Shown: positions 1-10,183 of the stretch, piece by piece
Layout of the letters: the number at the start of each line of letters is the position of its first letter
Numbering within the stretch: the first letter of the stretch is position 1
Assembly: GCA_027923505.1 (NCBI GenBank)
Contig: BROI01000027.1
Location: 233,501-297,500, forward strand
Origin: Mayamaea pseudoterrestris
Lineage: Eukaryota > Bacillariophyta > Bacillariophyceae > Sellaphorales > Sellaphoraceae
Reading direction: 5' to 3'
DNA: 64,000 nucleotides
Program-made: the position numbers and the translations under genes
The notes under the pieces: model-generated
What the model was told of the DNA's origin: nothing
Seen by the model: only the letters and a program-made list of their open reading frames with translations
Databases searched by the model: none

Positions 1-37
1 GCAAGACATCGACGACGGCATGTCCAAAAAAACTTAC

Positions 38-1705
38 CGCATCGACAGCGTCATCAATCTTGAACCTAATAAGTGTCTTCGATCCAAGGATATAGACCCA
101 TCCACCAACCATTCTGTAGTGGAAACAACAATTATGAGCCATAGGCATCGGACGCACCAATGACCGGATTGATTTAACTCACCCAATGATAATGGCAGAC
201 CAAGCCGGCACTGTGGCACATCCCGAAGTAATGGCAACAAGACCTCCAAGAGCTCCATTCATGCACATCGTGAGGTCGTATGATACCTCGCCAGTCTTTC
301 TGGCCTCCAAGAAGGCGTCGGTAAAGACACCCGAAATCGCACCAGCTGCTGCACCCATCGTGGTAGTGACCGCAGCAAGTGACGCCGTGGCTGCCGACGA
401 AGGGTTGGCGATCAGCAAAGCTGAACCAGGATTGAAACCATACCATCCGAACCAAAGGAGAAAACTGCGGCGATCATTTGGCAGTGAATGTGGCAGGCAA
501 TGAGTGAGCGTGCGCTGGTATCTGAATGCAGTCACTCCAGGCACGTCACTTACGTTCCAAGGACCTGTAAGGCAACAGAATGGGGCGGAAAGGTGACGGG
601 ATGCTCCAAAGGATTGCCGTCTTCGTCATAAAATCGTCCCTTACGCGGACCCAGAATGATAGCCGCAATCAAAGCCGTCGAACCTCCTACCAAGTGAACC
701 ACGCCAGACCCTGCGAAGTCAACAACGCCCACACCACGGAACGGGACGGCATTAAAGGCTGAAAGAAATCCGTTGACACTCCAGATGCTGTGGACAATGA
801 CAGGATAGACGAACGACGTCAAGAAGAAGCTGTAGCAAACATAAGCAGACATCTTGCAACGTTCGGCTACAGTTCCAGCCACAATGGTGGCGGCACTAGC
901 GGCAAAGGCGAATTGAAAGAAGAAGAATGCGTAACCAGAAGTGTCAATCCCACGAAGGCCGAAACCTGAGTTGCCGACGAACGTTGTAGCATCCGTGTCG
1001 CCTCCAAACGCGAGGCCGTAACCGATAGTAAAGAAACCAATAGCTCCAAAGCTGGCATCGAGGATGTTCTTAAGCATAATGTTCTTGACATTCTTCTGGC
1101 GGACGGATCCTGCGCAAAGCATGGCAAACCCAGTCTGCATCATAAAGACGAGGGCTCCCTAAAGACGAGTGAGACTATGTGTTAGGGAATGACGGGTCAC
1201 GTGTGTGACGCAATGCCTGTGGTCCAACTTCCGCGCCCATGCAAGGAAGATCGTTCCGAAGCGCAAACGAGTCGAAATCACCATGGCAATGGTCGGTCAA
1301 AACGATCAATTTTTAGCGTTGCAGCGACATTGCCTTTCTTTCGACTCAAACACTAGCTTCCTAAGCGAAAAATGCCACGCCGTTCCAGGATACTTACCGC
1401 AAAGAGGAGAAAAAACGTGTCGACACCGACAATGATGCCTTCGATGGAAGAAGCATTGACGACGCTGGACGCCTCATTGACGTTCTAGAGTAATGAAATA
1501 GAACATGAAATAATGAGTCAAGCCACGAGCAAGGTCAGTTACGTCAGTCGATGGTTTCTAGTTTCTACAACCAGAAATCCTCGCAGATCGCTGCGCACTG
1601 CATCGCCAGATCAACGCAACTTACCGAATAGAGAGCACAGACGGCAAGATCCTGCGTTTCCAAAGCGTCTCCAGCACAATAGCTCTTGAAATCAAAGGAT
1701 GACAT
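38..1705 (-). CDS. AMT: Ammonium transporter, AMT/MEP/Rh family (3' part outside window)
   Basis: Plasma-membrane ammonium channel/transporter for nitrogen uptake. I read five exons on the minus strand: 1705-1625, 1484-1398, 1158-554, 464-183 and 113-38, joined by GT-AG introns of 69-239 bp; the lengths sum to 377 whole codons. The start at 1705 (MSSFDFKSYCAG) gives a short acidic N-terminus. Exon 2 carries the first membrane segment (IIVGVDTFFLLFA). Exon 3 carries the AMT core: FMMQTGFAMLCAG, KNIMLKNILD, the family signature VDFAGSGVVHLVGG with the first pore histidine, and the loop GPRKGRFYDEDG. Exon 4 has LWFGWYGFNPGS, and exon 5 ends GGWVYILGSKTLIRFKIDDAVDA, which matches the conserved region before the second pore histidine. 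The last exon or exons lie before base 1. Family identity is secure; the exact AMT paralogue cannot be told. Confidence 0.93.
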
Positions 1706-2582
1706 GGTGTTTCAAGAGGTTGCTGATCAGTCAAATTGTATCTTGGCTGGGTGGGTTTTGTGAGCAGCCTGTTGAAGTCGATGAGCAAGCTGCGGTGCAG
1801 CCTGTTAACATGTGGAATTCAGTACGGGACAGAGAGTATTTTCACCTCCTATTGCACCGTAGCTATTGGCGTATCTAAAATGCCTAACGAAGCGACGGAA
1901 GTTTCAACTATGGCTCATTTAGTAGTAAACAAGTGCGGACGTCAGCCTTATTCATCATCCATCGTGTGTCAGAAGCGAACACCATTCTCGATTGTTCTTG
2001 TTTGGCTACCGTGGGTAGCTTCATTAGGTTTATCAGTAGGAAGCCTGGATGACAATAATAACTTCAAAATCGTTCCATATAATTAGAAGATACGCAACTA
2101 TTTGAAAAGCAACATTTGCAAAACAAGGCAATCACCTTCAAGGCAAGGCCGCCTCCCTCGCCTTTCAACATTCAGCATTTGCAGCGCTCGGCCACTGCTG
2201 AGGCCACAATCGCTGCCGCGCTTGCCACAAAGGCAAAGTCATGTTAGAAGAGTACATACGTAAACATAGGAAATAACAGCTCGGAAAGCAACCTGAGTCG
2301 TCCCAACGAACATAATATTTGATGTGTTGCGACCGATTTCCTCCTATAATTAAGAACCAACCGCCATCGGAAATTTTCTATTGCATGATGTCCTTCAGTT
2401 CTTTTGACAGATATTTTTAGCTTGCGTTGTGAAGAGCATGGCTCCTTAACGTTTCGAGGCAGTAATAGAGTGATGTTCATGACCTGACACTTTATCAAGG
2501 GTTTGAAATGCTTGCATCACGCGTAGTCACGCGGATGCTTGCCAAAATGAACAGATAACAAGAAGTCACAATTGGATAAGCA
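1706..2582. other. Intergenic region, AMT promoter side
   Basis: About 880 bp between the AMT start and the stop of the next gene. It should hold the AMT promoter. I see no convincing gene. A 116-codon open frame at 1736-2086 has no recognisable domain and is probably chance. An alanine-codon-rich patch lies around 2135-2240 but has no supported frame. Confidence 0.5.
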
Positions 2583-4005
2583 CTAGCAGCTTGACTTTCT
2601 CCGATCAGCATGTGTTGATTCGGAGTTTCGTTCAAAAATCATCATCGCCATGGACTCCCTGCGTCGCTCCTGGATGCGTTTGGTGACGAGCGGATTTTCC
2701 TTAACCATGATCATGAAGCATTCAAGTTTAAGCAGTTCCCACTCGCTTTCCTCGTCGTTAACTGCCCAAGTGTGGTCAGGATCGCATTGAATGTTATTGA
2801 TTCTGTAATAAAGGAACGACAAGATGTACATGGTGAGCACTTTCGAATAAAATGCACAAATTCGCGCACACTACACAGTAAACTTACCGGCCAAGACACT
2901 TTACCCACTCCCTTTGCTCCTGCGACTTTAACACGTCCAATCGTCCGACGCGGTACAGCATCATCTGTACCACTAGCTCCCAGTAGTAAAAGCGATGCTC
3001 CGACGCAATCTCCTTGTCAATAGGCTTGCCAAGCACAACGTGCATTCCAGTCAACGCCACCAAGTCACCAAAAGCTTCAAACGCCCGCTTGGACTGGAGC
3101 CGAAACGAACTGTTCCGCCAGTCGCTTCCAGCAACACTGACAGTATGAATTGACGGATGGTTCACCAAGCAGCTCGCCAGCGCAACACAAGCATCATCCT
3201 CCATACCAGTCGTTGACTCTAGTGTCAAGTGCGTCAACGTGTGATTCGCCTGAACAGCCCGACCCAGCGCCATAATGTGCGGCGTCAGGCTTTCCGAGGC
3301 CGCCGCCGAAACAAGGCGGAGCGACAGCAAATGCGTGTTCGTAGAAACACTTTCCGCCAAGTCGCTCCAGCAGCAGCTTTCGATGCGAGGAAAATCCCAG
3401 CTCAGCTCCAACGGAAGGGCTGTGGCAAAGTGCAACTCCCGGACGCGACTGGGTGCCGCCAAGAGACTGGCTAGTGCTAGTCCATTGACGGGGTGCGTCG
3501 TTGTCACGTGAACGCGAATGAGCTTGACACAGGTTGCAAGAGCCTGCAGAATGGGGTCAAGCGGAGCCTCCGTATGCGAGGCTAGTAAACACTGAAAGTC
3601 TGTGAGTGATGGATGGTTCTTGAGCGATGCAGCCAATCCTTGCTGCGCCGACTCGTCAAAGCGGAGCGACATTGTCGTGTTCAAGACCAGCCGCTTCAAG
3701 TTTGGAGCCCGACAGGCCAATCCAACTGGCGAAGCCTCCGTCAATGGTGCGGCAATGTCAAGTTCCTCCAGTTGCTGCATGCTACCAATGATTTCGTAAG
3801 CTTCAACGCGCTGCTCAGTGGTGAGATTGTTGGAGAATCGAGGCCTCCAAATGATTGATGTAATCGTAGTGTTTTCGCGGAGTGCTCCTAAAAAGTCTGA
3901 GTAAATTGGCGCATTCGAAAGCGATCTTCGTCGGAAGAACATGTTATCCGCAAGAGACAGCTGCGTTGGTCCTGTCCTGATAGTTTCGGCTAAGGTAGAT
4001 ACCAT
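2583..4005 (-). CDS. Leucine-rich repeat protein (ribonuclease-inhibitor type)
   Basis: Predicted soluble LRR protein of 445 residues, probably a protein-interaction scaffold; its partner is unknown. Two exons, 4005-2888 and 2802-2583, are joined by an 85-bp GTAAGT...ACAG intron; the lengths total 446 codons. The first about 370 residues contain irregular LRRs of the RI type, for example LEELDIAAPL, LKRLVLNTTM, LLSLRLVSAA, LTHLTLESTT and IHTVSVAGSD. The C-terminal exon is charged (ERRRESMAMMIFERNSES) and has no repeats. No signal peptide or membrane segment is visible. Such orphan LRR proteins are abundant in diatoms. The start follows from a long open frame and no earlier in-frame ATG was considered. 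It is transcribed away from the FUN14 gene's 3' end. Confidence 0.8.
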
Positions 4006-4544
4006 GATTGTTGTCTATGGTAGTATGGGTGCAGCAGAGGGCGGAGATGCTGTTATCGATGGGTGATGGGTGATGGCCTATGGCCTGACTGATGATATCT
4101 GATGCGAAAGCAACAATTTCGTTAATCACAACTTGATGCTTGTCCGGTAACAGAGGGTAACGAAGTTTTGCGTTGTCAACAACGAGGTCAGAGTGGCAGG
4201 AAGGTCTATAGTTGTGAATAACAACGTTCGTCGGCAACCAAATCTGGTCACGCGATTCTCATGGCAATTCACGATCACATCCGGACAAACCTGACTACAC
4301 AAAGGTATATAGTGACGTCACAACCCGGTCATTCGGTTTCGCGGCGCGGCGCGGCACCGAAACATTCGTTTAAGTAAACGAGATGGCAGCCGTAGCTATG
4401 ATAAGTGCATGGAGGCCAACTTCCTCACGTACGTTTAAAGATTCATTTTTACATATACAGGTCTTATATTGGGTCTTACGGCTACTCTAGAGGCGCGCTC
4501 TCTTGTCGAGTGTCTATATTGCATGTCCATCATTCTTGCAATCT
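4006..4544. other. Intergenic region with probable LRR-gene promoter
   Basis: About 540 bp between the LRR gene start and the FUN14 gene stop. It contains a perfect TGACGTCA palindrome (4313-4320), a GC-rich run (GCGGCGCGGCGCGG, about 4341-4354) and short direct repeats of GATGGGT near 4060. No coding signal was found. Confidence 0.5.
4313..4320. promoter_or_regulatory. CRE-type palindrome TGACGTCA
   Basis: A perfect 8-bp CRE lies 308 bp upstream of the LRR gene start. TGACGT/ACGTCA motifs are known bZIP targets in diatom CO2/cAMP-responsive promoters; that they act here is inference from one site. Confidence 0.4.
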
Positions 4545-5222
4545 CTACCTTCGAACGCCGCCGAAGAAACCAGCAGCAAAGCCAGAACCTGCTGGCAAAT
4601 TAAACTCTAGTACTTTGAGCATTTTTCGATACGCGGCCGATGCATCATGTTGGTCGATACGTCCGTCTTGATTCAAATCCATATACTTTTCAATCGTTTC
4701 CTGAATCTTGGTATGATTCACTTCAATGTATCCGTTATAAGCCAGAGTCTGCAAGGTAATGAATCCAAGTCCAAGTACAGTTGCAGTAGCTCTTCCGATT
4801 TGTCGTGCGGCAATGCCGGCGCAATATCCACTCACAAAGCCATAGCTCAGCTGCGACGGAATGCCAGTGTCAATGGCTCCTTGAATCTGCGTTCCCACCG
4901 TCTTGGCCAAGGCATCCATGACGTTTCGATCGGCCAGACCTTTCGTCGACTTGTCCAAAATGTTTTGCCAGCTATTGTTTCCGTCCTTGTCGCCGCCGCC
5001 TTGGTCGCAGTGCACCGTGGAAGCGTTCCATAATGTTGACGAAGTCGAAACGCCGCTCAGTTGCAGCAGCGAAAAGCCAGTCGTTGCCACTGTCGCAGCC
5101 TTGACGAGAGATTGACGAGATATGCGAGTTGCAGTGGCGGAGATCATCATTGGAGCAACCGAGGGTGAAGAATTCAGATGTCCTTTCGTGGATTGTGGAT
5201 CCATTTCGTCCTTCGAAAGCAC
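4545..5222 (-). CDS. FUN14-domain protein with EF-hand
   Basis: Single-exon gene for a 225-residue protein of the FUN14 (FUNDC1) family, which are small membrane proteins usually of the mitochondrial outer membrane and linked to mitophagy and organelle contacts. The FUN14 core runs from about residue 121 to 225: PSQLSYGFVSGYCAGIAAR, then GLGFITLQTLAYNGYIEVN, and a final glycine-rich helix NLPAGSGFAAGFFGGVRR. A canonical-looking EF-hand loop, DLNQDGRIDQHD (182-193), sits between the second and third hydrophobic segments. The N-terminal 80 residues are Ser/Thr/Arg-rich. Translation could also begin at Met25 or Met26, which would expose a leader rich in R, S and A and typical of organelle import. 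It is divergent from the BTB gene across a 363-bp promoter with a minisatellite. No CxxL-type LIR was sought in detail. Confidence 0.85.
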   Translation of the reverse strand: MLSKDEMDPQSTKGHLNSSPSVAPMMISATATRISRQSLVKAATVATTGFSLLQLSGVSTSSTLWNASTVHCDQGGGDKDGNNSWQNILDKSTKGLADRNVMDALAKTVGTQIQGAIDTGIPSQLSYGFVSGYCAGIAARQIGRATATVLGLGFITLQTLAYNGYIEVNHTKIQETIEKYMDLNQDGRIDQHDASAAYRKMLKVLEFNLPAGSGFAAGFFGGVRR

Positions 5223-5585
5223 GGTGCCATTTCATGTGAAACGTCACTGGCACTCGTTTCGTACTATTGCCTTCATGACGCAGTTTTCACTGGCACTCGT
5301 TTCACGATATTGCCTTTGTGACGCAGTTTTCACTGGCACTCGTTTCATACTATTGCCTTAGGCTTCGTTTTCACTGGCACTCGTTTCATAATATTGCCTT
5401 GTGACGTAGTTTCCACTGGCACTCGTTTCGTAATATTGCCCTTTGAAGACAACCATGCGACACGGCGCGACGGATCGCCGACCAACATTTTCTTCATCGC
5501 AGCTTTGTTGAGAACAATACCAAATCCTTCGCACTACAGACCTTCCTTGCTCGTATTATAATTTGCAACGCATACTGTATCTATC
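5223..5585. promoter_or_regulatory. Bidirectional promoter region FUN14 / BTB gene
   Basis: 363 bp separate two divergent start codons (5222 on -, 5586 on +). Most of the interval is the 41-43 bp minisatellite at 5245-5440. No clear TATA box was assigned. Confidence 0.5.
5245..5440. repeat. Promoter minisatellite, about five copies of 41-43 bp
   Basis: The core CACTGGCACTCGTTTC recurs at 5245, 5288, 5331, 5372 and 5413 (steps 43, 43, 41, 41). Each core is followed by a T/A-rich ATATTGCC-like segment. Three linkers carry TGACGCAG or TGACGTAG, and the third copy has lost this element. The repeat starts 23 bp upstream of the FUN14 start codon. Confidence 0.85.
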
Positions 5586-6808
5586 ATGGACACGGAAGAG
5601 GATGATATGACTGCTGAAAGCGAAGGATTTGAACGAAGTCAGCCAAGTACGTGTCGTGGGAGTGATGGAAGGAAGTTTGGTAAGACTGTATGACAGCGAC
5701 GAATGATTGCGCCAAAGCCGAAGCGAGGAGTGGCATGCTGTGCAATGTCTTACACACTCAACGGTGCTTGATCTCATTAATTGGCAGCCTTTCGATTTGA
5801 ATATCTAAGTAACGAAGAATTATACAAGATGTTTTTTGCACCAAAAAAGACGAGTCTGGAGAAGTTAAACGAAAAACTCGAACACAAGCGTGCACAGCCT
5901 TCCATCGCGATCCGCCGGCAACCTGAGCAGCTCATTCCTTTGAGTAAAAACCAAAACACGCGTGAATTGGACGTACTATCGTTAAACGTTGGAGGAACAA
6001 GTTTCGACGTACTGCGCGGGACATTGACGTCGATTCCGAGCTTGTTGGCAACAAAGTTCAGTGGCGAACGGGACGAGAGCCTGCCCAAGGATTCAGCCGG
6101 TCGATTCTTTCTGGATGAAGATTACGAGTTATTTATAGCCCTCGTGAACTACATGCGTGATCACAATCGGGTGCAATCATCTGGGTCTAGTTGCCCAAGT
6201 GCACCCTCTTTTGACGATGGAGGGAAATCGCTGCGTTTCAATCGCATGGTCGATGCAATCAGTCTGTCACAGCACTTTTGGCCTTTTGATTTAGTTTTAT
6301 ACGATAGTCATCATAAGCTTACTATGGCTTATGATGAATCAATGCACGCTCGCATTTCTGCGCCTTGCAAAGTTCCTGCTATATTCTGCAGCGAAAATGT
6401 TCGGATCGCCGACGAGTGCATTCATTCGAGGTGCAAGTTCATCTCAGCGAGGACTGTGATGGATTTAATATAGGCTGGCTCCAATATAGTCTTGACAAGG
6501 CCACTGTGGAGGAGTTGAAAAGCGGAAGAGTGACCTATCTCGACACAAAGAGCTGGTCGATTGAAACGTACAAGAAGCCCACGGTTTCTTTGGATGTTGC
6601 TGGCATTGTATCCTCTCCTGTCGATTTCACCATCAGATGCGTCGATCGTGGAGCAGAATGGTTTGTGAATGGTTGGTTGGTGGCCGAAACAAAAGATGAT
6701 GCACGCACTGGGACGGGCATGCAGCCAATGATCGTGGTGAGAGGCAAAAGTAATTTTCGAATTCTTCGTATGGATATGGAATATGAAATATTTTACCTGG
6801 CCAACTAG
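5586..6808 (+). CDS. BTB/T1 (KCTD-like) domain protein, apparent frameshift
   Basis: Two exons: 5586-5646 (MDTEEDDMTAESEGFERSQP) and 5788-6808, with a 141-bp intron GTACGT...GGCAG. Residues about 80-145 form a BTB/T1 tetramerisation fold (DVLSLNVGGTSFDVLRGTL, then SIPSLLATKFSGE and GRFFLDEDYELFIALVNYM). This fold typically mediates oligomerisation or links to cullin-3. The C-terminal about 140 residues (FEVQVHLSEDCDGFNIGWLQ to the end) are beta-rich and unassigned. The reading frame shifts by -1 between about 6365 and 6425: one frame runs to a stop at 6473 and the second continues to 6808. One missing base (1,082 nt of exon) explains it; no usable intron fits. It may be a sequencing error, a recent pseudogene or a polymorphism. 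It converges with the insulysin gene 108 bp downstream. Confidence 0.75.
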
Positions 6809-6916
6809 ACGCGTCGCTTATATTGTCATGAAAGCGTGGCTAGACAGTCGGGCTAGGGGTTCATACCTACATATATATTGCGGCTCGCCAACTATTACTA
6901 AGATGATCTTGTACAA

Positions 6917-9902
6917 TTATTCAATATCAATCTTTTCGGAAATTGTGAACTCTTTAATCTCGGCCAGTGGCTGAACGGGAAATAGAGGCTGGCACCCAAC
7001 AAAGGTTCGGGGGTCATTGATGCATTCGACTGTTGAAGCCGGAGGCAGCTTGAATGCATCCGTATGTTCTCTTCCGAAAACTTGTACAGATAGCTTACGA
7101 CGATTAGGTGAGCCAGCGACAAGGTATCTGTCGAACAAGCGCAACACATCTAGCTTTGATAGCGCCTCGACTTCGTCTGCAATCAAAGCTAAACGCCGAA
7201 AGTCGTAGCGCTGACTTGTAATGGCACTCCAATGTTTCGAAGACTCTTCGCCAAGGCTCTTGTTCTTTTCTCGAAGACCCTCACACACTGACTTGACATT
7301 CGTTTGAAACTCTTCAGCTGAAAGTGCAACAATCTGTTGGCGGACGGTGACGAGGAAGTGCTCAATTCGGCCGTCCATGTGGACTGGATCAAATGAGCCG
7401 CCTTGCACCAAAATCATGAGACTCTTGACCCGATCCCCGCTTGTCTTTATTGAGCTATGGACGATGTAGCCAAGTTGTTCCTCCGTGCGAAGCTGATTAA
7501 ATGCTGGCTCCCTGAGTAAATGGTGAAGAAGAGATAATGTACCATTCGATCGATAGTCCATCGGCCCCATCTGAAATATTGCTAAGGCGCAGCTATTCTC
7601 GTCGTCTTCATTTAGATTGCGCAAGCGATACAGGCAATCAGTCGGCAGCTCAGTTACACGATTTGTAGGTAAATGGAAGGGCGCTTTAGTGGTAAACTCT
7701 GACAGGACGATATCCGAAAGAGCAGTGGCCTCTTCACATGATACGTTGCCATGGACAAGCAGCTCGAGCTTAAATCTAGACACCAGCTCTTTGGAAAAAT
7801 GCTTGAGCTCCGCCGGAGAGACATCCTCTAAAGCTTCCATGCGCTTTGTCATCTCCCATTTTGTATCCTCCAGGCACAAATCGGCAGCATAAATTGCTTG
7901 CTCATATGGTTGAGACACAAAGAAAGCCAAGAATTGACGCCGAAGCTTGTCGACAATGCGATGAAAGAGCTCATCTGTCAGCTTGTCGGTTAGACTCTGG
8001 ATGACATTGACCACGCGCTGGAGAAGATTAATGGCCTTGTGATTGTATCCCGAAAGGTGAATCTCCACCCCGCCTCGAGTGTTGGCGAAGTCGCAGTGGA
8101 GTCCAGCCATGGATGCTGCGTAAGTGAATTCATTGCATTCTTCTCGCGACAGCTCCACCCACAAGCTAGCCAAGACCGAATGCATGGGCCCGCATGCGTA
8201 TGCAGTTGGAGTTCGAAGAAACATCATTATATTCACCTTTGGCATGTCAAACATAGTATCTGGTTTGTACCAAAGTCTGCAGGTCGCGCTATCTAGCAGA
8301 CAGCATGGAACGCAATCCTTCTGGATGAACGCTGGAGAGCGTTGCACCAGTTCAAAATTTGTAGCTAGCATGTCATTCAGCAGCGGCAAATGTAGATCGC
8401 CAAAAGATTCCTTGATTTTTGACGGATCGTTCAAATTTTGCAGGAAATCTGCATCGAAAGATACACGCTTAAACTGGGTACCGTACCACTGATCCGTTTC
8501 GTCTGTACTTCCTGCAAAGTCCTTCGATGCGACAATCATGAGCATGTTCTCAGGCGTCAATGATGTGCGGCATTCTTCAATCAAGACAGGATCAAACTCG
8601 AAATACTTGTACGGGCCAGACACACAAAACTGCGGAGGAAACAAGTGCATTTGCGCCGCAAGCGTCGACGCCGTATCGCTGGCGGGCCGCTTACTCAAGA
8701 AACGAAACTGCATGTCACTCGTCGCTAGCAACTCATCGTGCACGTATTGAGGAACTTCTTGCAGTAGCGATAAGTACGCATACACCATTGCAACAACTCC
8801 TTGCACATTTTCGAGTCCCTGTTCGGTCAGTTCAATGTCAATTGCGAAAACTGTGAACTCACGAAAGCATCGTGACATGTCGTCGGCACCGAGCTCCTGT
8901 GCCCATCCCTTGGCTCGAAGCGCCGCCAACAGCGAACCTGGTCCTTCGTGACCAATCAAATGAGACAAGTAGCGAGACGGCTTGGTTTTATAGAGAGACA
9001 AGGTTTCTCGCATGCACCACTGCAGCTGCAGATTAATAGAGTCCGAAGTGGGAACCATGTTGAGGCGGAGCGGATTAGGCTGAATGGCTGCAACATGACG
9101 CGGCTTGTGACTCGCATCACCCGATGGTATACTAGTAAAGTACTTTTCTGCCATTGCCTTGAGTTCGTCGATTGGTTGCTTACCAACGATGCACAGCGTC
9201 ATGTTAATGGCCTTGTAGTATTGATCGTAAAACGCCTTGACGCTTTCTCGCAGTTTCAAAATGCCATGCGCCGCCAACGACTCACGATTGCCGCTTCCAA
9301 ACATGGCATACGGATGATTGCTGCTTTCTCCTAAAACAGTTCGAGCGAGCTGATGAATTCTCCAATGATCAGCAAGGGTGTTGTTTCGATGCTCCGAGTC
9401 GACGGCGTTGATTTCCTTGTCAATGGAGCTTTCCTTCAACAACGGACAATAAAAGAAGGACGAGAATCGATCCAATGCTCCATCCAGCGCCGATGACTGT
9501 ACATCAAGGTAGTAGCACGTCAGCTCAAGGTCCGTGTATGCATTCGAGTGTCCGCCGTTCGCCGCAAGGTAGGACTCGTGTGCATTTTCGTCAGGGTAGC
9601 GCTCCGAGCCCATGAAAAGCATATGCTCGGTCAGGTGCGCAAGTCCGGGTAGTTCATCTGAGCATATGTATACATCAATCAATTGTTAGATATAAGTTCG
9701 TTCAGAAGCCAATCGTTTATATACGTGGATCTGTCCAAGTTGATCAAAAACACTCACCTTGCATTTGGCCGACGGCTACAGCGACGGATGCAGCGGCTTT
9801 ATCTGTCTCGCTATCGCTAATGAGCAAACAGGAAAGCCCATTGGATAGCGTTACATGCTCATAGATGCGCTTATCGCTCTGGGAAATCTCAATTTTGGTC
9901 AT
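6917..9902 (-). CDS. IDE: Insulysin-type M16 zinc metallopeptidase
   Basis: Insulin-degrading-enzyme/nardilysin family peptidase of 961 residues (about the family's usual 1,000), which cleaves small peptides inside a closed chamber. Two exons: 9902-9758 and 9657-6917; the 100-bp intron GTGAGT...CTCAG splits the codon between Q48 and D49. The inverted zinc motif HLTEH (H56, E59, H60) follows QDELPGLA, and the downstream glutamate region is SSIDKEINAVDSEHRNN. The second half includes the M16 C-terminal features, for example NQLRTEEQLGYIVHSS. The C-terminus EKIDIE has no SKL-type peroxisomal signal, and no signal peptide is visible, so the cytosol is the simplest location. It shares a 281-bp divergent promoter with the V-ATPase d gene. 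Confidence 0.95.
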
Positions 9903-10183
9903 GGCTGGCAACAGATGCGATGAGGATGGCGACGACGAGTTGTGAGATGAACGATGGTGATCTTCGCCCTTGCAATGCGTGTCGTATCGTCACTTCTGGC
10001 GAAGCACAGACGGCTAGCGACGACTCCACCCGAGGCACGCGCGCGCGCTTCGGCGAGCCCGTACATTCTACACGACTGTAAATCGCCAGCTCCCGTGTCG
10101 CAGTCCACTTTCCACGATATCAACCCACAACGACAGCGGCAGTTCCTCTTGCAGCAGCCAAGTCTCTCTCGCTTCCATTCACC
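9903..10183. promoter_or_regulatory. Bidirectional promoter, insulysin / V-ATPase d
   Basis: 281 bp between divergent start codons. It contains GCGCGCGC around 10040-10047. No specific factor site was assigned. Confidence 0.5.

Noticed and set aside
1736-2086. Open frame of 116 codons between AMT and the LRR gene
   Set aside because: No domain, no neighbour support, length within chance for this base composition.
2135-2240. Alanine-rich possible exon
   Set aside because: No frame joins it to either neighbour with GT-AG signals that I could support.
6379-6398. A 20-bp GT-AG 'intron' that would repair the BTB frame
   Set aside because: Far shorter than any intron here (57 bp or more) and it would remove conserved-looking residues; an indel is simpler.
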